Below, piece after piece: positions 22,908-30,452 of a stretch of DNA of 45,130 nucleotides. This stretch comes from Dehalococcoidia bacterium (lineage in GTDB: Bacteria > Chloroflexota > Dehalococcoidia > UBA2979). The DNA is taken from assembly GCA_003599735.1 (NCBI GenBank), contig QZJI01000004.1, positions 1-45,130 on the forward strand. Direction: 5' to 3'. The position numbers and the translations under genes were made by a program. The notes under the pieces were generated by a model. The model was not told the DNA's origin, did not search any database, and worked only from the letters and a program-made list of their open reading frames with translations. Positions within the stretch are counted from its first letter, which is position 1; each line of letters starts with the position of its first letter.

Positions 22908-23711
22908 TCATGCGGGCTTGGCATGCGCCCGCATGAAGCGCACCAGGACGCCAGCCGTGCGGTCCGGGATCTGGGCCGGTGGGAAGTGGCCGACGCCGGT
23001 GAAGACGTGCAGGTGCCGGCGCTCCGGCGCGAGTTCGAGGTAGCCACGCAGTGGATCCGCGGGCGGGACGACGTCGTCCGCGTCGCCGAGCATGACCAGC
23101 GTGTGGACGGGGATTTGCACGGCACAGCCCTCCAGCCCGGGCCACGGCGACTCCTGGCCGCGAGCACGCTCCGGTGGGTTATTCAGGATGTCCCGCCAGA
23201 GGGCGGCACGCTGCGCGTCGTCGAGGCCCATGTGCTGCTGTGTCCAGGCCTCGGGCGGGGCGCTGTCACCCGGCCGGGACGCCGTCGGGCGTGCGGCGCG
23301 GGTGGCGCGTTGCTCCGGTGTGAGGCCGGGGCGCGAAGGGTCGGGGCCAGCGATGAGCGCGAGGGCGCGTACACGCTCCGCGTGGTCACGCACGTAGTAG
23401 CGGGAGACGAGCGTGCCGAGGGAGTGGCCGACCAACGTGAACCTTCGCAGGCCAAGTATGTCTACAGCGGCGGCGAGGTCACGCGCATACGAGGCGGGAG
23501 CGTAATCGGCCTCGGAGGCGCCGCGGTCGGACGCGCCAGCGCCGCGCATCGAGATGGCGTACGAGTGGACTCCGGCTTCCGCGAGGTGGCGTTGGACGGT
23601 GGCCCACTGGCGGTGGGACGAGGAGGCGCCGTGGACGAGGACGGCAATGTCGTCGCCGCTCCCGGCCTCGTCGTAATCGAGTTTTACAGGACCGGCCTGG
23701 ACCAGCGGCAT
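22908..23711 (-). CDS. Alpha/beta hydrolase
   Basis: A 267-residue alpha/beta-hydrolase fold protein. The oxyanion segment is LVHGASSSHRQW, the nucleophile elbow is LVGHSLGTLVSRYY (Ser near residue 97), the acid is probably in MLGDADDVVPP and the catalytic His in VFTGVGHFPP. The substrate is unknown; esterase or haloalkane-dehalogenase-like relatives share these motifs. It is likely co-transcribed with dut, seven bases downstream. Confidence 0.88.
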   Translation of the reverse strand: MPLVQAGPVKLDYDEAGSGDDIAVLVHGASSSHRQWATVQRHLAEAGVHSYAISMRGAGASDRGASEADYAPASYARDLAAAVDILGLRRFTLVGHSLGTLVSRYYVRDHAERVRALALIAGPDPSRPGLTPEQRATRAARPTASRPGDSAPPEAWTQQHMGLDDAQRAALWRDILNNPPERARGQESPWPGLEGCAVQIPVHTLVMLGDADDVVPPADPLRGYLELAPERRHLHVFTGVGHFPPAQIPDRTAGVLVRFMRAHAKPA

Positions 23712-23759
23712 GCGGGCTCCCTCACGCGTGGCGCATCATACGGCGCGCGCCTCGTCGTC

Positions 23760-23790
23760 CCGCAAACAGAAGACCCCGCACAAGGCGGGG
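23760..23790 (-). terminator. Terminator of the four-cluster ferredoxin gene
   Basis: On the minus strand, CCCCGC-CTTGT-GCGGGG is followed by TCTTCTGTTT, a standard intrinsic terminator shortly after the ferredoxin gene ends at 23814. Confidence 0.75.
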
Positions 23791-23813
23791 CCATTCCGAG
23801 GTGCGCGCGGCGA

Positions 23814-24323
23814 TTACGCGGTGGTCGCGGCGGCGCGCTGCAGGCCCTTCCCCTTCTTCGGAGTGAGGATCTCCAGCGGGTAGACCTTCTTCTTCAGCAT
23901 CTCGCGCGGCGGGTCGATGTAGATCGCGGCCCAGCCGCAGGCCTGCTCGCAGAGCCGGCAGCCGACGCACTTTTTATCGTCCACGGTCGCGATGCCGTAG
24001 TAGTCATGGTTGTTCGGGGAGTCCTGCAGCGACAGTGCCTCGAACGGGCAGATGTTAATGCAGAGCTCGCAGCCGGAGCCGATGCAGTTTTCCTCGATGA
24101 CCTTGGAGAGCGGCAGTTCGCGGCGGGGGAAGGTGCGGCAGAGGTCGCCGATCTCGTCGAGGATCGCTTCGGGCGGGCAGACCGCGCCGCAGGCTCCGCA
24201 GTTGATGCAGAGTTCCTCGTCGATGATGTGGATCTCGTTGCGCCGGCCGGAGATCGCCTCCACCGGGCACTTCTTCACACAGGCCGTGCAGCCGATGCAG
24301 GTCTCGATAATCGTGTACGCCAA
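23814..24323 (-). CDS. Four-cluster [4Fe-4S] ferredoxin
   Basis: A 169-residue polyferredoxin. Four cluster motifs: C9/12/15/19 (CIGCTACVKKCP), C39/42/45/49 (CINCGACGAVCP), C80/85/88/92 (CIGSGCELCINICP, with a longer first spacing of C-x4-C), and C119/122/125/129 (CVGCRLCEQACG, ending in Gly rather than Pro). An extra Cys62 lies between. The C-terminus is Lys-rich. It should pass low-potential electrons, but no partner oxidoreductase is adjacent. The start is TTG 24323 with GAGAGG upstream. It has its own terminator and appears monocistronic. Confidence 0.88.
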   Translation of the reverse strand: MAYTIIETCIGCTACVKKCPVEAISGRRNEIHIIDEELCINCGACGAVCPPEAILDEIGDLCRTFPRRELPLSKVIEENCIGSGCELCINICPFEALSLQDSPNNHDYYGIATVDDKKCVGCRLCEQACGWAAIYIDPPREMLKKKVYPLEILTPKKGKGLQRAAATTA

Positions 24324-24441
24324 GACGGTGCCTCTCGGTCGTCCGTGAAGTCCAAGGCCACCTTACCAACGGCCCGCCGCGCCAGCAACCAGATTCGCGA
24401 GGGCTGGTGCGCCGTTTCGGCGACCCGCAGGCGGTGGGCGG

Positions 24442-24819
24442 TCAGGCGGCGAGACGGCTGGCAATCGAGTTGACCTCGTACGGAGGCGGGATCAGGTCCA
24501 CGCGCAGGGCCTCGGCGGCGGGGACGGCCTCAGCAGGGGCCAGCAGCAGGATGCGACTGCCTGGGGCCGCCCGGCGCAGGGCGCGGGCATAGCCGGGCAC
24601 GGCGGCGTCCGGCCCCCCGGCCACGATGAGGTTGTAGTAGACGCGGTCCAGCCAGTCGAGCGCCTCAGAGGCGGAGACTCCAGCGTCCACGTTGTAATCG
24701 AATTCCTCCAGCAGGTAAGCCGCCGCCCGCGCCGCACGAGGCTCTGAGACGATGAGGAGCGCCGAGCCACGTCGCGCCAAGCCGCGCACCGCGCGACGAC
24801 GCTGCATGTCACCTTCCAT
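24442..24819 (-). CDS. Receiver-like protein lacking the phosphorylation site
   Basis: A 125-residue protein with the size and strand-helix order of a response-regulator receiver: SALLIVSEPRAARAAAYLL, EEFDYNVDAGVSASEALDWL, YYNLIVAGG, SRILLLAPAE, DLIPPPYEV. The phospho-acceptor Asp is replaced by Gly (LIVAGG), the acidic pair is reduced to SEP, and the conserved Lys before Pro is absent (IPPPY). No output domain is present. It is therefore a pseudo-receiver, probably acting through binding. ATG 24819 with GGAGG upstream is preferred; an ATG at 24807 is also possible. Confidence 0.65.
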   Translation of the reverse strand: MEGDMQRRRAVRGLARRGSALLIVSEPRAARAAAYLLEEFDYNVDAGVSASEALDWLDRVYYNLIVAGGPDAAVPGYARALRRAAPGSRILLLAPAEAVPAAEALRVDLIPPPYEVNSIASRLAA

Positions 24820-24892
24820 CTCGTCCTCCGCGCCGGCCGCTGCCACGGCCTCTAACGACTATCGGCAGGTGTGGCGTTTCGCGTAGCTCTTC

Positions 24893-24914
24893 GGTGGTGA
24901 CATGGTGGTGACAT
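24893..24914. repeat. 11-base tandem direct repeat upstream of nfo
   Basis: GGTGGTGACAT is repeated head to tail at 24893-24903 and 24904-24914, about 55 bases before the endonuclease IV start. It may be a regulator site; each copy contains the -35-like GTGACA. Confidence 0.5.
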
Positions 24915-24968
24915 ATCGACAAGGAGCCGCCTCCACCGGAGTACGATGGAGTCAGTGGAGGGTGGTCC

Positions 24969-25853
24969 ATGGGCGGCATCCAGGTCGGGGCGCACGTTTC
25001 CTCCTCGGGCGGTTTGTTCAATGCAATCGACCGCGCCATCGCCATCGAGGCCGAGGCGTGCCAGATCTTCGTGAGCGCGCCGCAGACCTGGCGTCCGACG
25101 AAGCATACGGAGGCTGCGCTGGCGCAGTTCCGCGCGCGTCGGGCGGAGACGGGCTTCGGCCAAGTCTGGATCCACAACATCTACCTCGCTAACCTCGCGT
25201 CCGAGGATCCGCTGATGGTGGAAAAATCCATCGCTAGCGTCGTGAATGCGATGAGCGTTGGCGCGGCGGCGGGGGCGGACGGCGTGGTGCTGCACACCGG
25301 CTCGCACAAGGGGCTGGGGCTGGAGGCGGTCCTCGACCGGGTGGTGGACTCGCTCCGTCGGATCCTAGAGGCGTCGCCGGCGGGACCCACGCTCGCGCTG
25401 GAGACGATGGCCGGGCAAGGCGGGACGATCGGGACGAAGTTCTCCGACCTGGGAACGCTGCTGCATGCCGTGGACTCGCCCCGGCTCGCGACGTGCCTGG
25501 ACACCTGCCACTCGTTCGCCGCGGGGTATGACATCCGCACCCGCGAGGGGCTGGAGATCGCGCTGACCGAGTACGACCGCGAGATCGGCCTCGACCGCCT
25601 CGCCGTCGTCCACGCCAATGACTCGAAGACGCCGCTGGGCGGTTTCCGCGACCGCCACGAGAACATCGGTGACGGCCACCTCGGCATCGAGGGGTTCGAG
25701 GTGCTGATGGCGCATCCGGCCTTCCAGGGCAAGGCGTTCTTGCTGGAGGTCCCCGGCTACCCGACGGAGAAGCATCCGAAGGGTGATGGCCCTGATCTGG
25801 AGAACGTGCGGCGTCTGAAGGCGATCCGCGATGGGGTGCCCGTCGCGCGGTAG
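24969..25853 (+). CDS. nfo: Endonuclease IV (AP endonuclease)
   Basis: Base-excision repair enzyme of 294 residues that cuts DNA 5' of abasic sites. The TIM-barrel zinc ligands are in the usual motifs: GAHVSSSGG, IHNIYLANLAS, LHTGSH, ALETMAGQG, CLDTCHSFAAGYD, VVHANDSKTPLG, RHENIGDGHLG and LLEVPG. The length is typical. ATG 24969 follows GGAGGGTGG; TACGAT at 24942-24947 could be a -10. It converges on a small gene at 25861. Confidence 0.95.
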   Translation: MGGIQVGAHVSSSGGLFNAIDRAIAIEAEACQIFVSAPQTWRPTKHTEAALAQFRARRAETGFGQVWIHNIYLANLASEDPLMVEKSIASVVNAMSVGAAAGADGVVLHTGSHKGLGLEAVLDRVVDSLRRILEASPAGPTLALETMAGQGGTIGTKFSDLGTLLHAVDSPRLATCLDTCHSFAAGYDIRTREGLEIALTEYDREIGLDRLAVVHANDSKTPLGGFRDRHENIGDGHLGIEGFEVLMAHPAFQGKAFLLEVPGYPTEKHPKGDGPDLENVRRLKAIRDGVPVAR

Positions 25854-25860
25854 GCGCGGG

Positions 25861-26175
25861 TTAGCGGTTCACCTGGCGCGGGGCGCCGGCCATCGTCAGA
25901 AACTCGTCCTCCCAGTGGAGGATTTCCCGCACGAGGAACTCGGAGACGGCGCCTTCCTGCGTCGGAATCTCCGGGTCGGCCTCGAAAATCGCCATCAGAC
26001 GCTTCGCCATCTCGTCGTGTGACATCCGCTGGTCGCCGGTCTCGTCTCGGACTTTCTGCTCGGCTTCCATGACGATGTCACAGAGTTCGGACGGGACGAA
26101 GGATTCGAGTTCGGCGCTGATCATCTCAGCGATCCAGTCGGCGCCTTCGCTGGCAAGTTTCGGATCAATCGGCAT
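25861..26175 (-). CDS. Small acidic protein of unknown family
   Basis: A 104-residue acidic, helical protein with no signal peptide or membrane segment. It has a SELCDIVMEAEQKVRDETGD helix, a HDEMAKRLMAIFEADPE helix and a C-terminal FLVREILHWEDEFLTMAG helix ending in RQVNR. I do not recognise it. ATG 26175 has AGGAG seven bases upstream. A 13-base inverted repeat lies in its upstream region. Confidence 0.65.
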   Translation of the reverse strand: MPIDPKLASEGADWIAEMISAELESFVPSELCDIVMEAEQKVRDETGDQRMSHDEMAKRLMAIFEADPEIPTQEGAVSEFLVREILHWEDEFLTMAGAPRQVNR

Positions 26176-26201
26176 CGGTGCTCTCCTCGGCTCTCGCAGA
26201 G

Positions 26202-26238
26202 CGTCCGCGTCGTACGTCCGCAGGCTACGACGCGGACG
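26202..26238. repeat. Long inverted repeat upstream of the small acidic protein
   Basis: CGTCCGCGTCGTA (26202-26214) and its exact complement TACGACGCGGACG (26226-26238) form a 13-base stem with an 11-base loop. A partial third copy of the arm (GCGTCCGCGGCGTCG) follows at 26256-26270. There is no T tract on either side. It may be an operator or a structured 5' leader. Confidence 0.5.
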
Positions 26239-26346
26239 AGGGTTCGCGCGAGAGGGCGTCCGCGGCGTCGAGCATGATCCTCATATGCTCAAGCTATGTG
26301 CGCGGGGGGTTCACGACCGTTGTAGCCGCCCCCGGTCCCATTGGGA

Positions 26347-27579
26347 CTAATGCAGCACCTGCTCCGCGATCAGCACCGCCGTCTCGTCCTCCGAGAGTCC
26401 GAGGATGTCCGTGGCGATCTCCATGGTGTGCTCGCCGAGGAGCGGCGCGGCGCGGCGGAGTTCGACGGGTGTCACGGAGAGGCGTACGGGCGGGCCGTCG
26501 TAGGCGCGCACCCCGGCCTCGGGGTGGTCGAGGTAGGTGTAGTAGCCGCGTGCCTCCAGATGCGGGTCGGCGAGGATCTCGGAGGCGCGCAGGACGAGCC
26601 CGGCCGGGACGCCGGCCGCCTGTAGCGCGGTGAGCGCCGTGGGGCCGTGCTGCTCGGCCGCCCACGCCGTCACCAGGGCATCCAGCGCGTCTTCGTTTGC
26701 CTTGCGGGCAGCGAGGGAGGTGAAGCGCGGGTCGGTGGCCCACTCCGCGTGGCTCATCGCGCGTGCGGCCGCCTGCCACTGGGACTCATCGAGGCAGGCC
26801 AGCACCAGCCAGCGGTCGGCGCGGTCGCCGGCCTCGGACGTGCGGTAGGCCCCGTGCGGTGCGGCGTAAGGTACGCGGTTGCCCTGACGGGGGTAGCCCG
26901 AGCCGTTCGCTTCCGCGAAGACGGGGGTGGAGAGCGCAGCAAGGGAGGACTCCAGTTGCGACATGTCGATCAGTTGCCCCTGGCCGGTCTTTCGCTGGTG
27001 GCGTACGGCGGCAAGCAGCGCGATGACGCCGTGCATCGGGTTCACCACGTAGTCCGGATAGTTCGTGCCCACGCCAATGGGCGGTGCGCCCTCGAACCCG
27101 GCCAGGCCATTCACGCCGCAGACCGCGGAAAGCACGGCGCCGAAGCCGACGAACTCGGCGTGCGGGCCGGTGAGGCCCTGCATCGGCTGGTACATCGCGA
27201 CGATGTTGGGGTTCACCGCGTGCACGGTCTCCCAGGTCATCCCGATCTGGCGCACAGCACGCAGCGTCATGTTCGTCATCATGACGTCGGCCCAGCGGAC
27301 GAGGTCGAGACCGAGTTCGTGGCCGCGCTCGGTGGTGAGGTCGATGGTGATCGATCGTTTTTCCGCGTTGAAGTTGTTGTAGTAGCCACCGACGTTCAGG
27401 CTGGGGTTGTCCGCCGGGCGCGGCCCCACGACCCGCAGCCCGTCCGGACGCTTCGCGGTCTCTATGCGGATGACGTCCGCCCCCATGTTCGCGAGGGCCC
27501 GCGTCGCGATCGGGCCCGCGCCGAACCAGGTGAGGTCCAGTACCTTCAACCCGTCGAGCGCGCGGCGACGACCGTTCAT
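26347..27579 (-). CDS. CaiB/BaiF CoA-transferase (downstream member of overlapping pair)
   Basis: Family III CoA-transferase of 410 residues that moves CoA between acyl-CoA and free acid by an Asp-bound anhydride. N-terminal motifs VLDLTWFGAGPIATRALANM and GADVIRIE, a YNNFNAEKRSITIDL segment, the likely active-site Asp in NYPDYVVNPMHG, and AVRHQRKTGQGQLIDMSQ are all standard; GEHTMEI closes the protein. The ATG at 27579 overlaps the stop of the upstream CaiB gene (ATGA), so the two products may form a heteromer or successive enzymes. Substrate unknown. Confidence 0.88.
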   Translation of the reverse strand: MNGRRRALDGLKVLDLTWFGAGPIATRALANMGADVIRIETAKRPDGLRVVGPRPADNPSLNVGGYYNNFNAEKRSITIDLTTERGHELGLDLVRWADVMMTNMTLRAVRQIGMTWETVHAVNPNIVAMYQPMQGLTGPHAEFVGFGAVLSAVCGVNGLAGFEGAPPIGVGTNYPDYVVNPMHGVIALLAAVRHQRKTGQGQLIDMSQLESSLAALSTPVFAEANGSGYPRQGNRVPYAAPHGAYRTSEAGDRADRWLVLACLDESQWQAAARAMSHAEWATDPRFTSLAARKANEDALDALVTAWAAEQHGPTALTALQAAGVPAGLVLRASEILADPHLEARGYYTYLDHPEAGVRAYDGPPVRLSVTPVELRRAAPLLGEHTMEIATDILGLSEDETAVLIAEQVLH

Positions 27580-28889
27580 CGCGCACCGCCAATGACGCCC
27601 GCCGCGCGCAGCGCGGCGCGTTCTTCGTCCACCAGGCCGGTCTCCGCGAGGATCTCGTCCGTGTGCTCGCCGAGAAGCGGGGCGGGACGGCGGAGGCGAG
27701 CGGGCGTGCCCGCGAGCGCCCACGGGAAGCCGGGGTACCGCAGGTGGCCGCGTATGGGGTCATCGATCTCCCGCCACCAGCCGCGGGCGGCGAGTTGCTG
27801 GCTCGCGAGGATGTCGGCGGGGCCGTTTACCGCACCGATGAGGACGCGTAGTTCCTGGCCGCGCACGTACAGGGTCTCCTTTGGATGTCGCGCGAAGAAC
27901 GCGACGACTTTGGTCTCGATCTCGGCGAGCAGATCGCGTACCTGTGGCGCGCGCGCCGGGTCGGCCATCAGGACGGTGATCTGGGCGGTGTTCATTGCGG
28001 TCGCGATGAAGGAGGCATAGGGCTCGGCGTCCAGGGGCGTGGAGCCTTCCAGTGCGCGCATGAGTTGGACGAGGCCGGGAAAGCCGGAGCCCGCGTTGCC
28101 TGTACACATGGCGTAGACATGGCCGTCTGTCGTCTCGTAAATGCCAAGGCCAGGCATCTTGAAACCGAGGGCGCCCTGGCCGCCGGTGCGCGCGCGGTCG
28201 GTGCCCAGAATGTCCGCCTGCTGCATCGCGGTTTCCTCCGCCATCAGTAGCGACTCGAACATCGAGGCCTCGACGCGCTGGCCTTCGCCGGTGGCATCGC
28301 GGTGCAGGAGGGCGGCGAGGATGCCGGCCGCCGCGTTGATCGAGGCGGTATGGTAGCCCTGATGGTCCGGCAGTTGCTCAGGCGGGCCGTCCACGAATCC
28401 GGCGAGCGTCATGACTCCGGACATCGCGTTGGCCGCGATGTCCGCGTACGCCCATTCCGCATACGGCCCGCTGATCCCCCATCCGGTCACTGAGGCGTGG
28501 ATCAGGTCGGGGCGTGTTTCGCGCAGGACGTCGTCGGTCAGGCGGAGGCGCGCGGCCTCCGCGGGGGTCCATGACTCCAGCAGCACGTCAGCGGTCGCGA
28601 GGAGGCGGAGGAAGGCCGCGCGTCCGCGCTCGTCACTGAGATCGAGAGCAAGTCCGCGTTTGTTCGCATTGAGCAGGACGAAAAAGACTGACGCCTCTGC
28701 CGCAGGGGCGCCGGGCAGAGACGGCCCCCAGTGGCGTGCGGGGTCGCCCTCGACTGGTTCGACCTTCACGACATCCGCACCAAGGTCGGCGAGCAGACGG
28801 CCGGCGTAGTGACCAGCGGGATGGGTGAGGTCGAGGACGCGCAGGTCGGAGAGGGCACCAGACGCGTCTGCCTCGTGTGTCATCGTCAT
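27576..28889 (-). CDS. CaiB/BaiF CoA-transferase (upstream member of overlapping pair)
   Basis: Family III CoA-transferase of 437 residues. Motifs: VLDLTHPAGHYAGRLLADLG, GADVVKVEPVEGD, NANKRGLALDLSDERG, GWGISGPYAEW, a DHQGYHTASINAAAGILAALLHRDATGEGQRVEASM segment containing the likely Asp, and GEHTDEIL. It is distinct from the downstream partner and diverges in the middle region. ATG 28889 has an AGGTGG ribosome site; ATG 28883 is an alternative. It is divergent from the MFS gene across about 150 bases. Confidence 0.88.
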   Translation of the reverse strand: MTMTHEADASGALSDLRVLDLTHPAGHYAGRLLADLGADVVKVEPVEGDPARHWGPSLPGAPAAEASVFFVLLNANKRGLALDLSDERGRAAFLRLLATADVLLESWTPAEAARLRLTDDVLRETRPDLIHASVTGWGISGPYAEWAYADIAANAMSGVMTLAGFVDGPPEQLPDHQGYHTASINAAAGILAALLHRDATGEGQRVEASMFESLLMAEETAMQQADILGTDRARTGGQGALGFKMPGLGIYETTDGHVYAMCTGNAGSGFPGLVQLMRALEGSTPLDAEPYASFIATAMNTAQITVLMADPARAPQVRDLLAEIETKVVAFFARHPKETLYVRGQELRVLIGAVNGPADILASQQLAARGWWREIDDPIRGHLRYPGFPWALAGTPARLRRPAPLLGEHTDEILAETGLVDEERAALRAAGVIGGAR

Positions 28890-28979
28890 GCGCCACCTGC
28901 CTGTGCTGTATCCGCGAGGGCGGATAGAACGCCTGCTGGCGAGGCGTGTCAACGGTCGCGTACAGGGTGAACCTTCACG

Positions 28980-29009
28980 TTGACGGTAGGGTTTGTGCCT
29001 CCGTACAGT
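28980..29009 (+). promoter_or_regulatory. Promoter candidate for the MFS gene
   Basis: TTGACG (28980-28985) and TACAGT (29004-29009) with an 18-base spacer; the ATG follows at 29039. Confidence 0.45.
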
Positions 29010-29038
29010 GATTGTCCACTGCAGGCCGGAGGATATCG

Positions 29039-30409
29039 ATGGCAATGGGACGCGGCGGCCCGATGGGTCACGGCCAGCGACCGTCGATGCGCGCGGCGCT
29101 CGTGGTCTTCAAGTACCCCGTTTATCGCCAGTTGTGGATCTCTTCCGCGTTCGCCTTCATGGGAATGCAGATGCTCCAAATCGCCCGTGCGCTGCTCGCA
29201 TGGGATCTGACGCACTCCTTCGGCGCCATCGGCCTCGTCTCGCTCTCGTTCGGTCTGCCGATGCTGGCGTTCTCGCTGGTCGGCGGCGCCGTGGCGGACC
29301 GCGTGGACAAGCGGAACCTCACGCTGATCACAAACACGCTGATCGGAGTGCTGGCGGCGGTGACCGCGGTGATGGTCTCTACCGGACACATGACGTTCGA
29401 AATCCTGATTATTGTCGGGTTGATGCAGGGGACGCTGTCCGCCCTCGGCATGCCCGCCCGTACGCCGCTGATGGCGGAGGTGGTCGGGCAAGAGAACATG
29501 ATGAGCGCCATCGCGATGTCCAACACCGCGATGAACGGGACGCGGCTGTTCGGGCCAGCGCTCGCCGGCATCATCGCGGGAGCGTGGGGCATCGAGTGGT
29601 CGTACGCGGCGCAGGCGGTCGCCTATGTGCTGGCGACGCTGACGATGTTGACGGTGCCGTCTGGCCTGGGCGCGGCGGCCCGGGCGGAACGCGCACCTTC
29701 CAATGTCCTTAGGGAGATCGGTGGCGGGCTGCGGTACGTGGCTGGCCATCCCACGCTGCGCCTTCTGATGGGGATGATGTTCATCACGACGTTCTTCGCA
29801 ATGCCGTACGTCATGCTGCTGGCGGGCTTTGTCCAGCGCGACCTTGGCCAGAACAAAGAAGCCTACGGCTGGTTGCAGTCGATTTCCGGGATCGGCGCGC
29901 TGGCGGGCTCGTTGGGCATCGCTACGGTGACGGGGTTCGACCGGAAACCGTTGTTGCAGTGGCTATCCGGGCTCGTCGGCGGTGCCGGGTTGATCCTCAT
30001 GGCCGTGTTCTCCGCATGGTTTGGTTTCGCCGGCGCGATCGCGGCGACGCTGGTGCTGGGGCTGTTCCTGACTGCTTACCAGACGCTGAACAGCACGATG
30101 ATCATGGACGCGTCGGAGCCGCAGTACTACGGCCGCGTGATGAGCATCAACATGCTCACCTTCAGCGCGATGCCGATCATGGCCGCCCCGTTGGGCGCGG
30201 TCGCTGACCGCATCGGTGCGTCGACTCTGTTTGTGGCCCAGGGCGGGATGGTCATCGGCTTCCTGTTGCTTGTCGCGTTGGTGAGCCCAAAGTACACCTT
30301 CAGCCGGCAGGCTCCTCGGGTGTTTGACGGTGACCAGCCGGCAGGTCAGGGCGCACGCCCGTCCGCCGCTGGCGGTGGGTACGCAGGAGTCTCCGCCCGC
30401 CGCCCGTAG
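29039..30409 (+). CDS. MFS transporter (MFS_3/EntS-like exporter)
   Basis: A 456-residue membrane protein of the MFS_3 group, about 10-12 helices. After a short Gly-rich N-terminus, FKYPVYRQLWISSAFAFMGMQM is the typical first segment; GGAVADRVDKRNL is the conserved loop 2-3 motif; SNTAMNGTRLFGPALAG and YYGRVMSINMLTFSAMPIMA are characteristic of MFS_3. The family includes enterobactin and macrolide exporters; substrate not inferable. ATG 29039 with GGAGGA upstream is chosen over the upstream TTG. It is divergent from the CaiB pair and followed by the class I CoA-transferase 43 bases on. Confidence 0.9.
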   Translation: MAMGRGGPMGHGQRPSMRAALVVFKYPVYRQLWISSAFAFMGMQMLQIARALLAWDLTHSFGAIGLVSLSFGLPMLAFSLVGGAVADRVDKRNLTLITNTLIGVLAAVTAVMVSTGHMTFEILIIVGLMQGTLSALGMPARTPLMAEVVGQENMMSAIAMSNTAMNGTRLFGPALAGIIAGAWGIEWSYAAQAVAYVLATLTMLTVPSGLGAAARAERAPSNVLREIGGGLRYVAGHPTLRLLMGMMFITTFFAMPYVMLLAGFVQRDLGQNKEAYGWLQSISGIGALAGSLGIATVTGFDRKPLLQWLSGLVGGAGLILMAVFSAWFGFAGAIAATLVLGLFLTAYQTLNSTMIMDASEPQYYGRVMSINMLTFSAMPIMAAPLGAVADRIGASTLFVAQGGMVIGFLLLVALVSPKYTFSRQAPRVFDGDQPAGQGARPSAAGGGYAGVSARRP

Positions 30410-30452
30410 GCTCTGTATTCCTTGTTATCGTGGCGGAGCAAGGAGGGGCACG

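Noticed and set aside
26647-28020. A long plus-strand frame opposite the two CaiB genes
   Set aside because: Antisense shadow in GC-rich sequence.
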